From contig JBCBSS010000086.1 in NCBI GenBank assembly GCA_039819065.1, positions 1 through 32,889 on the forward strand: a stretch of 32,889 nucleotides of DNA. Reading direction: 5' to 3'. The notes beneath the pieces are model-generated. The model was not told where the DNA came from, searched no databases, and saw only the letters and a program-made list of their open reading frames with translations. Shown here in pieces: positions 16,357 to 24,866 of the stretch; positions within the stretch are counted from its first letter, which is position 1; every line of letters starts with the position of its first letter. The position numbers and the translations under genes are program-made. Source of the stretch: JBCBSS01 sp039819065. Lineage in GTDB: Bacteria > Bacteroidota > Bacteroidia > Cytophagales > Cyclobacteriaceae.

Positions 16357-18129
16357 TTGGAACAGGAAAAGACCAGTAGCGGTAATATCATAGACTTCCA
16401 GGTACTTAAAAGGCTTTTTAAGTTCGTAAAACCGTATACCGGTAAATTCTATTTCCTCATATTACTCACCATTGCGCTTGGTGCTTTGGCACCGTTAAGG
16501 CCATACCTCACTCAGCTTACACTTGATGATTACGTCGCCTACAATGATTACCGCGGCCTACTGAATATGACCCTGTTGTTGATTGGTCTGTTAGTGATGC
16601 AATCTATCGTACAGTATGCACATACCTACATTTCCGGTTGGCTGGGTCAATTTGTGATTAGAGATATCAGGGTGCAGCTTTATCAACACTTGCTCAAGCT
16701 GAAACTAAAGTTCTACGATAAGACACCAATAGGTAGGTTAGTAACCAGAGTGGTTTCTGATGTAGAAACACTGCTCGACGTATTCAGCCAGGGCATAGCA
16801 GCCATGATTGCCGACCTGTTACAGTTGATTTTCATTCTGGCCCTGATGTTCTACACGGATTGGAGATTGGCGCTGGTAAGCCTTTCTACATTGCCCATTC
16901 TACTGCTTAGCACCTATGTTTTTAAGGAAAAGATAAAAGTCGCTTTCAATGATGTGCGTAATGCGGTGTCCAATCTCAATTCCTTTGTGCAAGAGCACAT
17001 CACCGGAATGAGTATTGTTCAAATTTTCAGTGCTGAGAAACGCGAGCAAAAGAAATTCGAAGACATTAATAATGAGCATAAACAAGCCAATTTGAGATCT
17101 GTGCTTTACTACGCCATTTACTTCCCGGTGGCGGAAATCATCAGTGCTGCCGGAATTGGGTTGTTGGTGTGGTATGGTGCTAAAGGTGTGATCAGGGAAG
17201 AAGAAACAGGCATTACGCTCGGCATGCTGGTCGCCTTTATCATGTACATCAACATGTTCTTCAGGCCCATTCGTATGATCGCCGACCGCTTCAACACACT
17301 TCAATTGGGCATAGTGAGCTCTTCCAGAATCCTCAAACTGTTGGACAATGAAGAATACATTTCGGATACCGGTTCTGAGAATGTAGCACAATTCAATGGT
17401 GAGGTCGAATTCAAGAAAGTGTGGTTTGCTTATAGCGAAAGAGACTACGTTTTGAAGGATATTTCATTCCACATCAATCCAGGTGAGACATTGGCGATGG
17501 TAGGTGCTACTGGGTCGGGCAAGTCAACAATTATTAATCTGCTCAATCGTTTCTATGACATTAACCGAGGTAATATTACCATTGACGGTATTGATATTGC
17601 AGACTATAAGCTAGAATGCTTGAGAGAAAAGATAGGCGTGGTACTACAGGATGTCTTTCTCTTTTCAGGTAGTATATTGGAAAATATTACCCTTGGTAAT
17701 CCTGATATCAAGGAAGAAGAAGTATGGAAAGCAGCTGAATTGGTTGGTGCTACCAAATTTATAGAAAGGTTACCCGACCAACTCAATTACAATGTGATGG
17801 AAAGAGGAGCTACACTTTCTGTGGGTCAAAGGCAGCTTATCTCGTTTATACGGGCTATGGTCTATGATCCTAAGATCATTGTACTTGATGAGGCTACTTC
17901 TTCCGTGGATACGGAAACTGAAGAAATGATCCAGGAGGCAATAGAAAAGATGATGAAAGGGAGGACATCCATCGTGATAGCCCACCGTTTGTCAACAATT
18001 CAAAACGCTGACAAGATCATTGTACTTGATAAGGGAGAGATCAAGGAAATCGGGAAGCATGATGAGCTTCTAGCCAAAGACGGATATTACACTCAACTGC
18101 ATAAAATGCAGTATAAAGAAGTAATCTAG
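16357..18129 (+). CDS. ABC exporter half-transporter, YheH/BmrD-like
   Basis: 590 residues. An N-terminal six-helix transmembrane domain (about 20-330) is fused to an ATP-binding domain (about 350-585). The Walker A motif is GATGSGKS with K389. The Q-loop is VVLQDVFLF, the signature LSVGQRQL differs from LSGGQ, and Walker B is IIVLDEATSSVD with an intact catalytic glutamate; the H-loop is IAHRLST. It exports a hydrophobic compound or lipid across the inner membrane. The altered signature together with an intact Walker B is the pattern of the BmrD/TM288 subunit of heterodimeric exporters, and the partner could be the convergent gene at 19515-21308. Translation starts at TTG 16357, 9 bases after truA; no upstream ATG is available. 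Confidence 0.9.
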   Translation: MEQEKTSSGNIIDFQVLKRLFKFVKPYTGKFYFLILLTIALGALAPLRPYLTQLTLDDYVAYNDYRGLLNMTLLLIGLLVMQSIVQYAHTYISGWLGQFVIRDIRVQLYQHLLKLKLKFYDKTPIGRLVTRVVSDVETLLDVFSQGIAAMIADLLQLIFILALMFYTDWRLALVSLSTLPILLLSTYVFKEKIKVAFNDVRNAVSNLNSFVQEHITGMSIVQIFSAEKREQKKFEDINNEHKQANLRSVLYYAIYFPVAEIISAAGIGLLVWYGAKGVIREEETGITLGMLVAFIMYINMFFRPIRMIADRFNTLQLGIVSSSRILKLLDNEEYISDTGSENVAQFNGEVEFKKVWFAYSERDYVLKDISFHINPGETLAMVGATGSGKSTIINLLNRFYDINRGNITIDGIDIADYKLECLREKIGVVLQDVFLFSGSILENITLGNPDIKEEEVWKAAELVGATKFIERLPDQLNYNVMERGATLSVGQRQLISFIRAMVYDPKIIVLDEATSSVDTETEEMIQEAIEKMMKGRTSIVIAHRLSTIQNADKIIVLDKGEIKEIGKHDELLAKDGYYTQLHKMQYKEVI

Positions 18130-18162
18130 CTTATTTCTACTTTTTTGATGAAAGTATCTTGC

Positions 18163-18197
18163 TTGCTATTCGCAGTAAGGTAAATAATTTATCTTTG
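18163..18197 (+). promoter_or_regulatory. Candidate promoter with perfect -7 element
   Basis: TATCTTTG (18190-18197) matches TAnnTTTG at all fixed positions, with TTG (18163-18165) 24 bases upstream, slightly longer than usual. It ends 5 bases before the ATG at 18203, so a transcript from it would be leaderless or nearly so. Confidence 0.45.
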
Positions 18198-18202
18198 TTA
18201 AG

Positions 18203-18916
18203 ATGAGAGGCTCGTTCAGAACAACATTTTTAGCCTTATGCCTGATCTTATTCTTCTTTAGCAGTGCGCGGTCACAACTTATCTATAAGCACAGAAAGCC
18301 CAAGAGACCTTCATCGGTCAAGATACCGCGAAACAAAGCCAAAGTAGTATGTCCTATATTTATAGAAAATAAATACCCTTACCACGGGATAGGCATCAAA
18401 TTAGGTGATCCATTCGCTATCACCTACAAACTCTATCCAATCAAGCAATTAGGTATAGACATCAGTTTCGGATCGGCCGCCAGCGGCCTTTACAGTACTT
18501 ACTATCGCGATGTCTTTCAGGATTTAAGCATGACCGATACATTGGGCGTGAATGATAGAATTGGATTGCTAAGTCAGGACGTCCGTAGAGACTTTGTTTT
18601 TGAAGGTAAGATACTTTATCACATCGACGCTGCGAACTTCGTACAGGGCCTGCAGGTTTATGTAGGAGGCGGCTGGGAACTCAAATCCTATGCTGTCAAC
18701 TATGAACTGATTCTCCGCTCAGGCCTGGAAGATTCATTTGAAGACTTCAGCATTAGCCGCGTGGCGATGGGGCCTCAAACCGTACTCGGTTTGGAGTATG
18801 CCTACTTTGAATTGCCTATATCTGCCTTTTTGGAGGTGGAGGTATTTTATGACGTGGTTGAAGACCCAGGCTGGGAGCGTTTTCAAGGAGGAATCGGGCT
18901 AAGATACGTTTTCTAG
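18203..18916 (+). CDS. Outer-membrane beta-barrel-like protein
   Basis: 237 residues. A signal peptide covers about residues 1-25 (cleavage after ARS). It is followed by a basic stretch (KHRKPKRPSS) and then alternating strands with aromatic girdle residues (GIGIKLGDPFAITYKLYP, LQVYVGGGWELKSYAV, FLEVEVFYDV). The last residues GGIGLRYVF end in phenylalanine, as in outer-membrane barrels recognised by BamA. Ligand and role are unknown. The gene is 73 bases after the ABC exporter and 11 bases before a membrane-anchored GyrI-like gene. It has its own candidate promoter. Confidence 0.68.
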   Translation: MRGSFRTTFLALCLILFFFSSARSQLIYKHRKPKRPSSVKIPRNKAKVVCPIFIENKYPYHGIGIKLGDPFAITYKLYPIKQLGIDISFGSAASGLYSTYYRDVFQDLSMTDTLGVNDRIGLLSQDVRRDFVFEGKILYHIDAANFVQGLQVYVGGGWELKSYAVNYELILRSGLEDSFEDFSISRVAMGPQTVLGLEYAYFELPISAFLEVEVFYDVVEDPGWERFQGGIGLRYVF

Positions 18917-18927
18917 ATTCACGCAAA

Positions 18928-19458
18928 ATGCAAAAGAGAATACTTGTTGTTGCCTTCATGATACTCTTGGCGGGAGTAGCGGTTGTTTCCTTCGTCAATT
19001 TAGGAGGCTTGGCAGATATCGAAGTCAAGATAGAGCAGACCTCGGATTATCGTATCGCCGGGAAGATGTATGAAGGCCTTTACAAAAGCGACGAGCTCGA
19101 AAAGCTCTTTTTTCAAGCCAGAGACTTGGCCGAGAAAGGGACAATATCAAGCACCTTAACCGTTGTTAATTACCCAAATACAAGCGACAACGAAAAATAC
19201 GTCAAGCAGTTCATTGGCGTACTTTTAGAAAATGGCAATGAAGACGGTTTACCGGATGACTTTGAGATCAAAACTATAGAAGCTAACCTTACTACTCGTG
19301 CTACGATCACCTCGCACAACTTGGTAATGCCTAACCCTGAGGATATTTATGAAAGGGCGAAGGAAATTGCGCAGCAAGAAGGAAAGGAGTTAGTCGAATT
19401 CTCGATTGAAATGTATAAGTCAGAAAGAGACTTAGTCGTAGATATTCCATTCAAGTGA
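18928..19458 (+). CDS. Membrane-anchored GyrI-like domain protein
   Basis: 176 residues. A single N-terminal hydrophobic helix at about 5-25 could be an anchor or uncleaved signal. The rest has the alpha/beta pattern of GyrI-like (AraC effector-binding) small-molecule-binding domains: an opening strand, YEGLYKSDELEKLF, then a central strand with a later strand-helix repeat, closing with VEFSIEMYKSERDLVVDIPF. Members of this superfamily bind hydrophobic ligands, or metabolise them in a few cases. No DNA-binding domain is attached. It is 11 bases downstream of the barrel-like gene and convergent with an ABC exporter, so a link to small-molecule export is possible but unproven. The fold assignment is tentative. 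Confidence 0.5.
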   Translation: MQKRILVVAFMILLAGVAVVSFVNLGGLADIEVKIEQTSDYRIAGKMYEGLYKSDELEKLFFQARDLAEKGTISSTLTVVNYPNTSDNEKYVKQFIGVLLENGNEDGLPDDFEIKTIEANLTTRATITSHNLVMPNPEDIYERAKEIAQQEGKELVEFSIEMYKSERDLVVDIPFK

Positions 19459-19514
19459 GCCCATTGAAAAGTGCTCAATCCTTTTGAATAGCAATCAGGA
19501 AAGCTAATCGGCCT

Positions 19515-21308
19515 TTATTCCTCAATCAACTCATCGTTGGTAGAAAGCTGCTTATCATAAAGCTCTTTGTATACGCCATTCTGTTTTAGAAGAGAATCGT
19601 TTGTACCCTCTTCAATGACCTTTCCATCATCTAGTACAATGATCTTGTCAGCTAACTTGGCTGAAGAAACTCGATGAGAAATAATGACCGTCGTTCTACC
19701 GTCCATTATCTTCTTCATGCTGTTGAGAATAGTATTCTCAGTTTTTGTGTCTACCGCAGACAAGCTATCATCTAGTAACAGTATTTTAGGATCTCTTGCT
19801 ATGGCCCTGGCAATAGACAGCCGTTGCTTCTGACCACCGGAAAGTGCTATACCCCTTTCTCCAATCTTGGTGTTAAAGCCATCAGTAAACCCTTTGATAT
19901 TCTCATAAAGGTCAGCATCCTTAGCAGATTGGATAATCTTCTCTTCCTTCATACTCGCAGCGCCGAAAGCAATGTTGTTGTAAATGGTATCAGAGAATAA
20001 GAATACATCCTGGGGTACGTATCCTATTTGACCTCTTAGGTTTTCAAGACTATATGCCTTAATGTCGTTATCATCTATTTTGACCTCACCGTTGGAGATA
20101 TCATACATACGGGTAATCAGGTTCGCAATAGTGCTTTTACCTGACCCGGTCGTTCCTATAATGGCAAGCGATTGACCAGGGTTAATCTCAAAAGAAACAT
20201 CATTAAGTGCTTGAATGCCAGAATCTGGATAAATGAAGTCAACGTTTTTGAAAGATATTTTACCGGCCAGTTCTAGCTCTTTATTTTCAGTACTGACTAT
20301 ATCATTCTCTGTTTTTAAGAATTCGTTTAGTCTCTTCTGAGAAGCTGCCGCGCGCTGAATCAAACTGCTAATCCATCCAAGGGATGCGACAGGCCATGTG
20401 AGTAGATTCACATAAATGATGAACTCTGCAATGTGACCCACGGTAAGGTTGCCATTCAATACCTCGGTACCACCGGCATAAACAGTCAGGATTACACTCA
20501 GTCCTATCAATCCCATGATCAGTGGGAAAAACAGCGATTGCACCATGGTTAACTTCAATGATTTACGCTTATAAGTATTGCTCTCATCCCTAAACTTTTC
20601 CACCGAATCATCTTCTCTCACGAAAGACTTAAGCACTCGAATTCCTGAAAAGGCCTCCTGAACAAAGGTGGACAGCGAAGAAAGGCTTTCTTGTATTTCC
20701 TCAGAGCGCTTGTTGATAATGTTATTGACATAATATATGCTGACGGAAAGAATGGGCAATGGCAGTAGCGCATACAAAGTCAACCGAACATTGATTGAAA
20801 GCATATAAGGAATAAGCATCAAGAACAAAGTGATGAGATTGAGACCATACATGATCGACGGGCCAATGTACATCCGAACACGGCTGACGTCCTCGGAAAT
20901 TCTATTCATCAAATCCCCTGTATTGTTCTTACGGTAGAAGCTCAAAGGCAGGGACTGATAATGGCTGTAGATCTCATTCTTGAGGTCGAATTCTACCAAC
21001 CTGGACATAACGATGATGGTCTGCCTGACCATGAATAGAAATACGCCCCTCAATAGTGCCATCAGTAATATCAACGCACCATAAATCAGGATACTGGTGG
21101 CAAATATCTCGTACATGTTATCCTGAATCGATAGGCTTTGGAAAGAACGGTAGATGTGCAGGTTATCTACCACAATATCAAAAGCATGCCTCACCATCTG
21201 TGCGGGTATGATCTGGAATATGTTAGAAATGATGATGAATATCAGACCTAACAGCAAATGGAATTTGTATTTATAAAAATACTTGTTGAGATAGCTAAGT
21301 TCTTTCAT
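19515..21308 (-). CDS. ABC exporter half-transporter, YheI/BmrC-like
   Basis: 597 residues. A six-helix transmembrane domain (about 15-320) precedes an ATP-binding domain (about 340-580). Walker A is GTTGSGKS, the Q-loop VPQDVFLFSD, and the signature LSGGQKQRLSIARAIA is canonical. Walker B reads LLLDDSLSAVD, with aspartate in place of the catalytic glutamate. The H-loop is ISHRVSS. This combination matches the degenerate-site subunit of heterodimeric exporters (B. subtilis YheI/BmrC, T. maritima TM287). The convergent half-transporter at 16357-18129 has the complementary pattern, so the two probably form one exporter. It stands alone on the minus strand; its promoter was not identified. Confidence 0.9.
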   Translation of the reverse strand: MKELSYLNKYFYKYKFHLLLGLIFIIISNIFQIIPAQMVRHAFDIVVDNLHIYRSFQSLSIQDNMYEIFATSILIYGALILLMALLRGVFLFMVRQTIIVMSRLVEFDLKNEIYSHYQSLPLSFYRKNNTGDLMNRISEDVSRVRMYIGPSIMYGLNLITLFLMLIPYMLSINVRLTLYALLPLPILSVSIYYVNNIINKRSEEIQESLSSLSTFVQEAFSGIRVLKSFVREDDSVEKFRDESNTYKRKSLKLTMVQSLFFPLIMGLIGLSVILTVYAGGTEVLNGNLTVGHIAEFIIYVNLLTWPVASLGWISSLIQRAAASQKRLNEFLKTENDIVSTENKELELAGKISFKNVDFIYPDSGIQALNDVSFEINPGQSLAIIGTTGSGKSTIANLITRMYDISNGEVKIDDNDIKAYSLENLRGQIGYVPQDVFLFSDTIYNNIAFGAASMKEEKIIQSAKDADLYENIKGFTDGFNTKIGERGIALSGGQKQRLSIARAIARDPKILLLDDSLSAVDTKTENTILNSMKKIMDGRTTVIISHRVSSAKLADKIIVLDDGKVIEEGTNDSLLKQNGVYKELYDKQLSTNDELIEE

Positions 21309-21452
21309 TGATTGCCGATTGGTAAACGACGCAGATCGCCCAATTAAATTCTACAAAAATGAATTTTTAGAAAAGAAAATTCCAGGCATTTACAACATCA
21401 AATTATACAACGTCAGGGCTAAGAATTAGTTCTCCGCAAACGTTTGTGTAGA

Positions 21453-21483
21453 TTGAATTAATCGCAAAAAAAGACTACTTTTG
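21453..21483 (+). promoter_or_regulatory. Candidate promoter for leucine dehydrogenase gene
   Basis: TTG (21453-21455), 20 bases, then TACTTTTG (21476-21483), a perfect match to TAnnTTTG. The element overlaps an in-frame TTG at 21481, which therefore cannot be the translation start of this transcript. Transcription would begin near 21490, giving a leader of about 55-60 bases before ATG 21547. Confidence 0.65.
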
Positions 21484-21546
21484 CCACGCCTTTTTATGGT
21501 GTATGATTCCCATGGGATCAAAGCTACAAACTTAAAAGAATTATAC

Positions 21547-22650
21547 ATGATGCAAGTTAACGAAATGGAAGCAGTGGGGGGAGTAAGTGTTTTTGGTGAG
21601 GTTTCTTTATTAGGTCATGAGCAAGTAGTTTTTTGTCACGACGAAGCTACTGGCCTAAAGGCGATCATTGGCATTCATAATACAGTTTTGGGCCCGGCCT
21701 TGGGAGGAACCAGAATGTGGAACTACGCTTCGGAGCAAGAAGCGTTAGTTGATGTACTCAGGCTTTCTCGTGGGATGACATATAAAGCGGCAATCACCGG
21801 TCTTAATCTTGGTGGTGGTAAAGCTGTGATCATAGGCGATGCTAAAACTATGAAGACTGAAGCATTACTGAGAAGGTTTGGTAAATTCATCGAAAGCCTT
21901 AACGGCAAATACGTTACAGCCGAGGACGTTAACATGAAGACTAAAGACATGGAATACGTGTCTATGGAAACCAGCCATGTGACCGGGCTCCCTGAGATCT
22001 TGGGTGGTGGTGGAGACCCTTCTCCTGTAACAGCTTATGGTACATACATGGGTATGAAAGCTGCAGCTAAGAAAGCTTACGGTAATGAAAGCCTCAGCGG
22101 TAAGAAGGTAGCCGTTCAGGGTGTAGGCCAGGTAGGAACTTACTTGGTAGGTCACTTGGTAAAAGAAGGAGCAGACGTGTATATCACTGATATTTTTGAA
22201 GACAAGGTCAAAGCCGTGGCCGATGAATATAAAGTGAAAGCAGTATCAGGAAATGATATCTACGACATTGATATGGATATATATGCACCGTGTGCCTTGG
22301 GGGCAACGGTAAATGATGATACCATAGGCAGGTTGAAGTGTCAAATCATTGCAGGCGCGGCTAACAACCAGCTACAAGATGAATTCAGACATGATCAAGT
22401 AGTATTTGACAGCGGTATTATCTACGCACCTGATTTCTTGATCAACGCCGGTGGACTCATCAACGTCGGAGCAGAGTACCTGGGTCCTTACGTAAGGGAA
22501 AGGGCATACCAACAAGCAGAGAATATTTATGACGCATGCCTAAATATTTTAGACGAAAGTCAGAAAGAAGGCATTCCGACCCAAAAAATGGCTATAAAAT
22601 TGGCAGAAAAACGGATCAATGACATCGGAAGGGTCAAATTGCCCCGATAA
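21547..22650 (+). CDS. Leucine dehydrogenase (Glu/Leu/Phe/Val dehydrogenase family)
   Basis: 367 residues from ATG 21547. It catalyses NAD-dependent oxidative deamination of branched-chain amino acids to 2-oxo acids, the first step of their breakdown, and the reverse amination. The catalytic lysine lies in RGMTYKAAITGLN (K80 from this start). GPALGGTRMW, GGGKAVI and the Rossmann motif VAVQGVGQVG are typical. The frame extends upstream to TTG 21481, but that codon lies within the candidate promoter -7 element, and family members begin close to the chosen ATG. An ATG at 21496 is also in frame but would give almost no leader. It is 44 bases upstream of nusB on the same strand and could share its transcript. 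Confidence 0.9.
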   Translation: MMQVNEMEAVGGVSVFGEVSLLGHEQVVFCHDEATGLKAIIGIHNTVLGPALGGTRMWNYASEQEALVDVLRLSRGMTYKAAITGLNLGGGKAVIIGDAKTMKTEALLRRFGKFIESLNGKYVTAEDVNMKTKDMEYVSMETSHVTGLPEILGGGGDPSPVTAYGTYMGMKAAAKKAYGNESLSGKKVAVQGVGQVGTYLVGHLVKEGADVYITDIFEDKVKAVADEYKVKAVSGNDIYDIDMDIYAPCALGATVNDDTIGRLKCQIIAGAANNQLQDEFRHDQVVFDSGIIYAPDFLINAGGLINVGAEYLGPYVRERAYQQAENIYDACLNILDESQKEGIPTQKMAIKLAEKRINDIGRVKLPR

Positions 22651-22694
22651 AACCAGAAACTAATCATAGAACAACGCTCTTTAAAATACTGTCA

Positions 22695-23840
22695 ATGCTT
22701 AACCGGAGAACCCTGCGCATAAAAGCCATGCAAGTGATTTTCGCTTTTCAGCAATGCCGAGAAGCAAATTTCAATGTGGTAATAGAAAGAATAGGAGAAT
22801 CATTTCTGCCAGACCTCAACTCGATGGAAAAGCAAGACCTGGATTTGCTCAATCAGCAAAAAAAGGAGGCAGTACAAATATTCAAAGAACAATATAGTAG
22901 TCGGTCTTTTGATGCATCAAAAGGCTCAAAAGAAGATAAGATCAATACCGTCGTAGACGACTCCATTTCATTCTACCATCAACAGGTAGATAAAGACATG
23001 GACTACTTCCGGAAGAACATGGTAATAGAGGCGGAAAAAATTCATGACCGCTACATTCTCGCTCTATTACTAATTATCGAGTTTGCTGAAATAGCTGAAG
23101 GCGATAAAAAAAGGAACCACTCCAACTTTGTTAAAAATTTGTTAATAAGAGCTTTAAAAGAGAATAAAGCCCTGGAAAACGTATCTTTAAGACGGAATTT
23201 GAAGTGGAAAGACAGAGGTGTAGACGTGAGACAGTGGTTCATGAAACTGATCAAAAGCGACGACACCTACTTAGATTACATATCCAAGGATAACCCAGAT
23301 TTCGAGTACGATAAGGCGATTGTTTTACACATTTTAAAAAATGTCATATTTAAAAGTGAATCAATTGGAACTTATTGGGAAGAAGAAGACTTAAACTGGG
23401 CAGAGGATAAGGCAATAGTCAAAAGTCTTTCCACAAAAACGGTCAAGTCAATTGAAGAAGACACGCTTGAAGGATTTGAACTTCAAGAACTTTCTTACAA
23501 TTGGGAAGATGACAAATCGTTCTTTATAAAGCTGTTTGACGACACGGTTAAGGTCGAGGAAGACTATCTTAAATTGGTGGATGAAAAAGCCAAGAACTGG
23601 GATATAGATAGGATAGCCGGTACGGATAAGGTGATATTGGAAATGGCAATTGGTGAAATGATCAATTTTCAAAGTATTCCTGTAAAAGTCACGATTAACG
23701 AGTATATTGAAATATCCAAAGGCTACAGTACACCGAAAAGCAAGCAATTCGTGAATGGTATTCTAGACGTAGTTGCGGTAGACTTGCAGAATAAAGGTGT
23801 GATCAAGAAGAGTGGCAGAGGTTTAATAGACAATAAATGA
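22695..23840 (+). CDS. nusB: Transcription antitermination factor NusB, extended form
   Basis: 381 residues, more than twice the length of E. coli NusB (about 140). The NusB fold lies at the C-terminus (about 250-375), with WDIDRIAGTDKVILEMAIGEM and VTINEYIEISKGYSTPKSKQFVNGIL, the conserved RNA- and NusE-binding face. The N-terminal half begins LNRRTLRIKAMQVIFAFQQC, also NusB-like, followed by a long charged helical insertion. Long NusB proteins of this kind are usual in Bacteroidota. NusB works with NusE in rRNA antitermination. It leads the ytxH-DUF1573-yajC-ybbR-coaE run. Confidence 0.92.
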   Translation: MLNRRTLRIKAMQVIFAFQQCREANFNVVIERIGESFLPDLNSMEKQDLDLLNQQKKEAVQIFKEQYSSRSFDASKGSKEDKINTVVDDSISFYHQQVDKDMDYFRKNMVIEAEKIHDRYILALLLIIEFAEIAEGDKKRNHSNFVKNLLIRALKENKALENVSLRRNLKWKDRGVDVRQWFMKLIKSDDTYLDYISKDNPDFEYDKAIVLHILKNVIFKSESIGTYWEEEDLNWAEDKAIVKSLSTKTVKSIEEDTLEGFELQELSYNWEDDKSFFIKLFDDTVKVEEDYLKLVDEKAKNWDIDRIAGTDKVILEMAIGEMINFQSIPVKVTINEYIEISKGYSTPKSKQFVNGILDVVAVDLQNKGVIKKSGRGLIDNK

Positions 23841-23857
23841 TATTAACCATAGTATAA

Positions 23858-24172
23858 ATGAGTAACAAGACCACAAACACTTTACTATCTTTCTTAGTTG
23901 GAGCGGCAACAGGTGCGATACTGGGTATCCTTTATGCACCTGATAAAGGTTCAAACACCAGGGATAAACTTTCCTACAGACTCGACAAGTACAAGAAAAT
24001 GCTTGAAGAATTATTGGATGATCTCATTTCTGGTAAGGAGATACATTCGAGTGAGGCTAAAACCGAAGGCCAAAAGGTGATCAGCAACGCTAAGCAAAGA
24101 GCTGAAAGCCTGCTCAAGGATGTAGACGAACTGATAGGCCATATCAAAAAAGGCGAGAAGCAAGAAAATTAG
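23858..24172 (+). CDS. YtxH domain protein
   Basis: 104 residues. An N-terminal hydrophobic helix (about 8-27, LLSFLVGAATGAILGILYAP) is followed by DKGSNTRDKL, the YtxH/gas-vesicle-GvpP-like signature, and then a charged helical tail. These small membrane-anchored proteins are often stress-linked, but their molecular role is not established. It lies 17 bases after nusB, as is usual in Bacteroidota, and is probably in the same operon. Confidence 0.85.
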   Translation: MSNKTTNTLLSFLVGAATGAILGILYAPDKGSNTRDKLSYRLDKYKKMLEELLDDLISGKEIHSSEAKTEGQKVISNAKQRAESLLKDVDELIGHIKKGEKQEN

Positions 24173-24217
24173 TAATAGAGTTAAACACTAAATTTTAATT
24201 AAAACAATCAATTCAAA

Positions 24218-24763
24218 ATGAAAACGAGTGTAAGATTGTCACTTATAGTTGGTGTTTTCGCAGTTATCCTTTCAGGATGTGGAAACAAAGCTAACGAAAA
24301 GAGAATAGCTGAACTTGAAAGCGAGTTAGCGGAAATTAAAAAACAAACCGGAGGTGCAACAGCTACTGCAACCGTTCCTTCAACTGCGGCTGAGAAGACA
24401 AAGCCGGAAGGCCCTCTTCCCGAGTTTGAGTTTGCACAAACTGCTCATGACTTTGGTGAGATCAATGAAGGAGATGTAGTAGAGCATATCTTTACTTTCA
24501 CTAATACCGGTGACGCTCCTCTTATCATCCAAAACGCAACTGGTTCATGTGGTTGTACCGTCCCTGAATGGTCTAAAGAGCCTATTCCAATCGGAGGTAC
24601 TGGTGAGATCAAAGCGGTATTCAACAGCAAAGGTAAGCCTAACACACAGAATAAAACAGTAACTGTTACTGCCAATACATGGCCGGAGACAACAAGATTG
24701 AGCATCAAAGCTTTTGTTAATCCTGCCACCGATGCTGGTGCAACACAAGTACCTGCTCAATAA
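24218..24763 (+). CDS. DUF1573 lipoprotein
   Basis: 181 residues. A lipoprotein signal peptide ends in the lipobox LSGC with the lipidated cysteine at 21. A short coiled coil (NEKRIAELESELAEIKKQ) and a proline/threonine/alanine linker follow. The DUF1573 immunoglobulin-like domain covers about 65-165: HDFGEINEGDVVEHIFTFTNTG, then GSCGCTVPEW with the characteristic CGC, and KAVFNSKGK. Function is unknown; the fold suggests a periplasmic or outer-membrane-facing binding role. The gene ends just before a strong terminator, so the transcript from nusB or ytxH probably stops here. Confidence 0.88.
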   Translation: MKTSVRLSLIVGVFAVILSGCGNKANEKRIAELESELAEIKKQTGGATATATVPSTAAEKTKPEGPLPEFEFAQTAHDFGEINEGDVVEHIFTFTNTGDAPLIIQNATGSCGCTVPEWSKEPIPIGGTGEIKAVFNSKGKPNTQNKTVTVTANTWPETTRLSIKAFVNPATDAGATQVPAQ

Positions 24764-24791
24764 GAATAAGAGATAAATAATACTTATAAAG

Positions 24792-24829
24792 ACATCCCAA
24801 TCCTTGCTTTAAGGGTTGGGATGTTTTTG
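24792..24829 (+). terminator. Rho-independent terminator after DUF1573 gene
   Basis: CATCCCAATCCTT (24793-24805) and AAGGGTTGGGATG (24811-24823) form a 13-bp stem with one G-U wobble and a 5-base loop, followed by TTTTTGTTTTATT. It separates the DUF1573 gene from yajC. Confidence 0.88.
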
Positions 24830-24847
24830 TTTTATTACGTTACTTTG
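24815..24847 (+). promoter_or_regulatory. Candidate promoter for yajC-ybbR-coaE
   Basis: TTG (24815-24817), 22 bases, then TTACTTTG (24840-24847), a 7 of 8 match to TAnnTTTG. It ends 19 bases before the yajC ATG. The -33 part lies inside the preceding terminator stem, so terminator and promoter overlap. Confidence 0.4.
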
Positions 24848-24866
24848 CTCGAAAAATTCAACTAAA

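Noticed and set aside
24816..24866. Upstream ATG extending yajC by 17 codons
   Set aside because: It lies within the terminator stem and adds a cysteine-rich stretch foreign to YajC; ATG 24867 fits the family.
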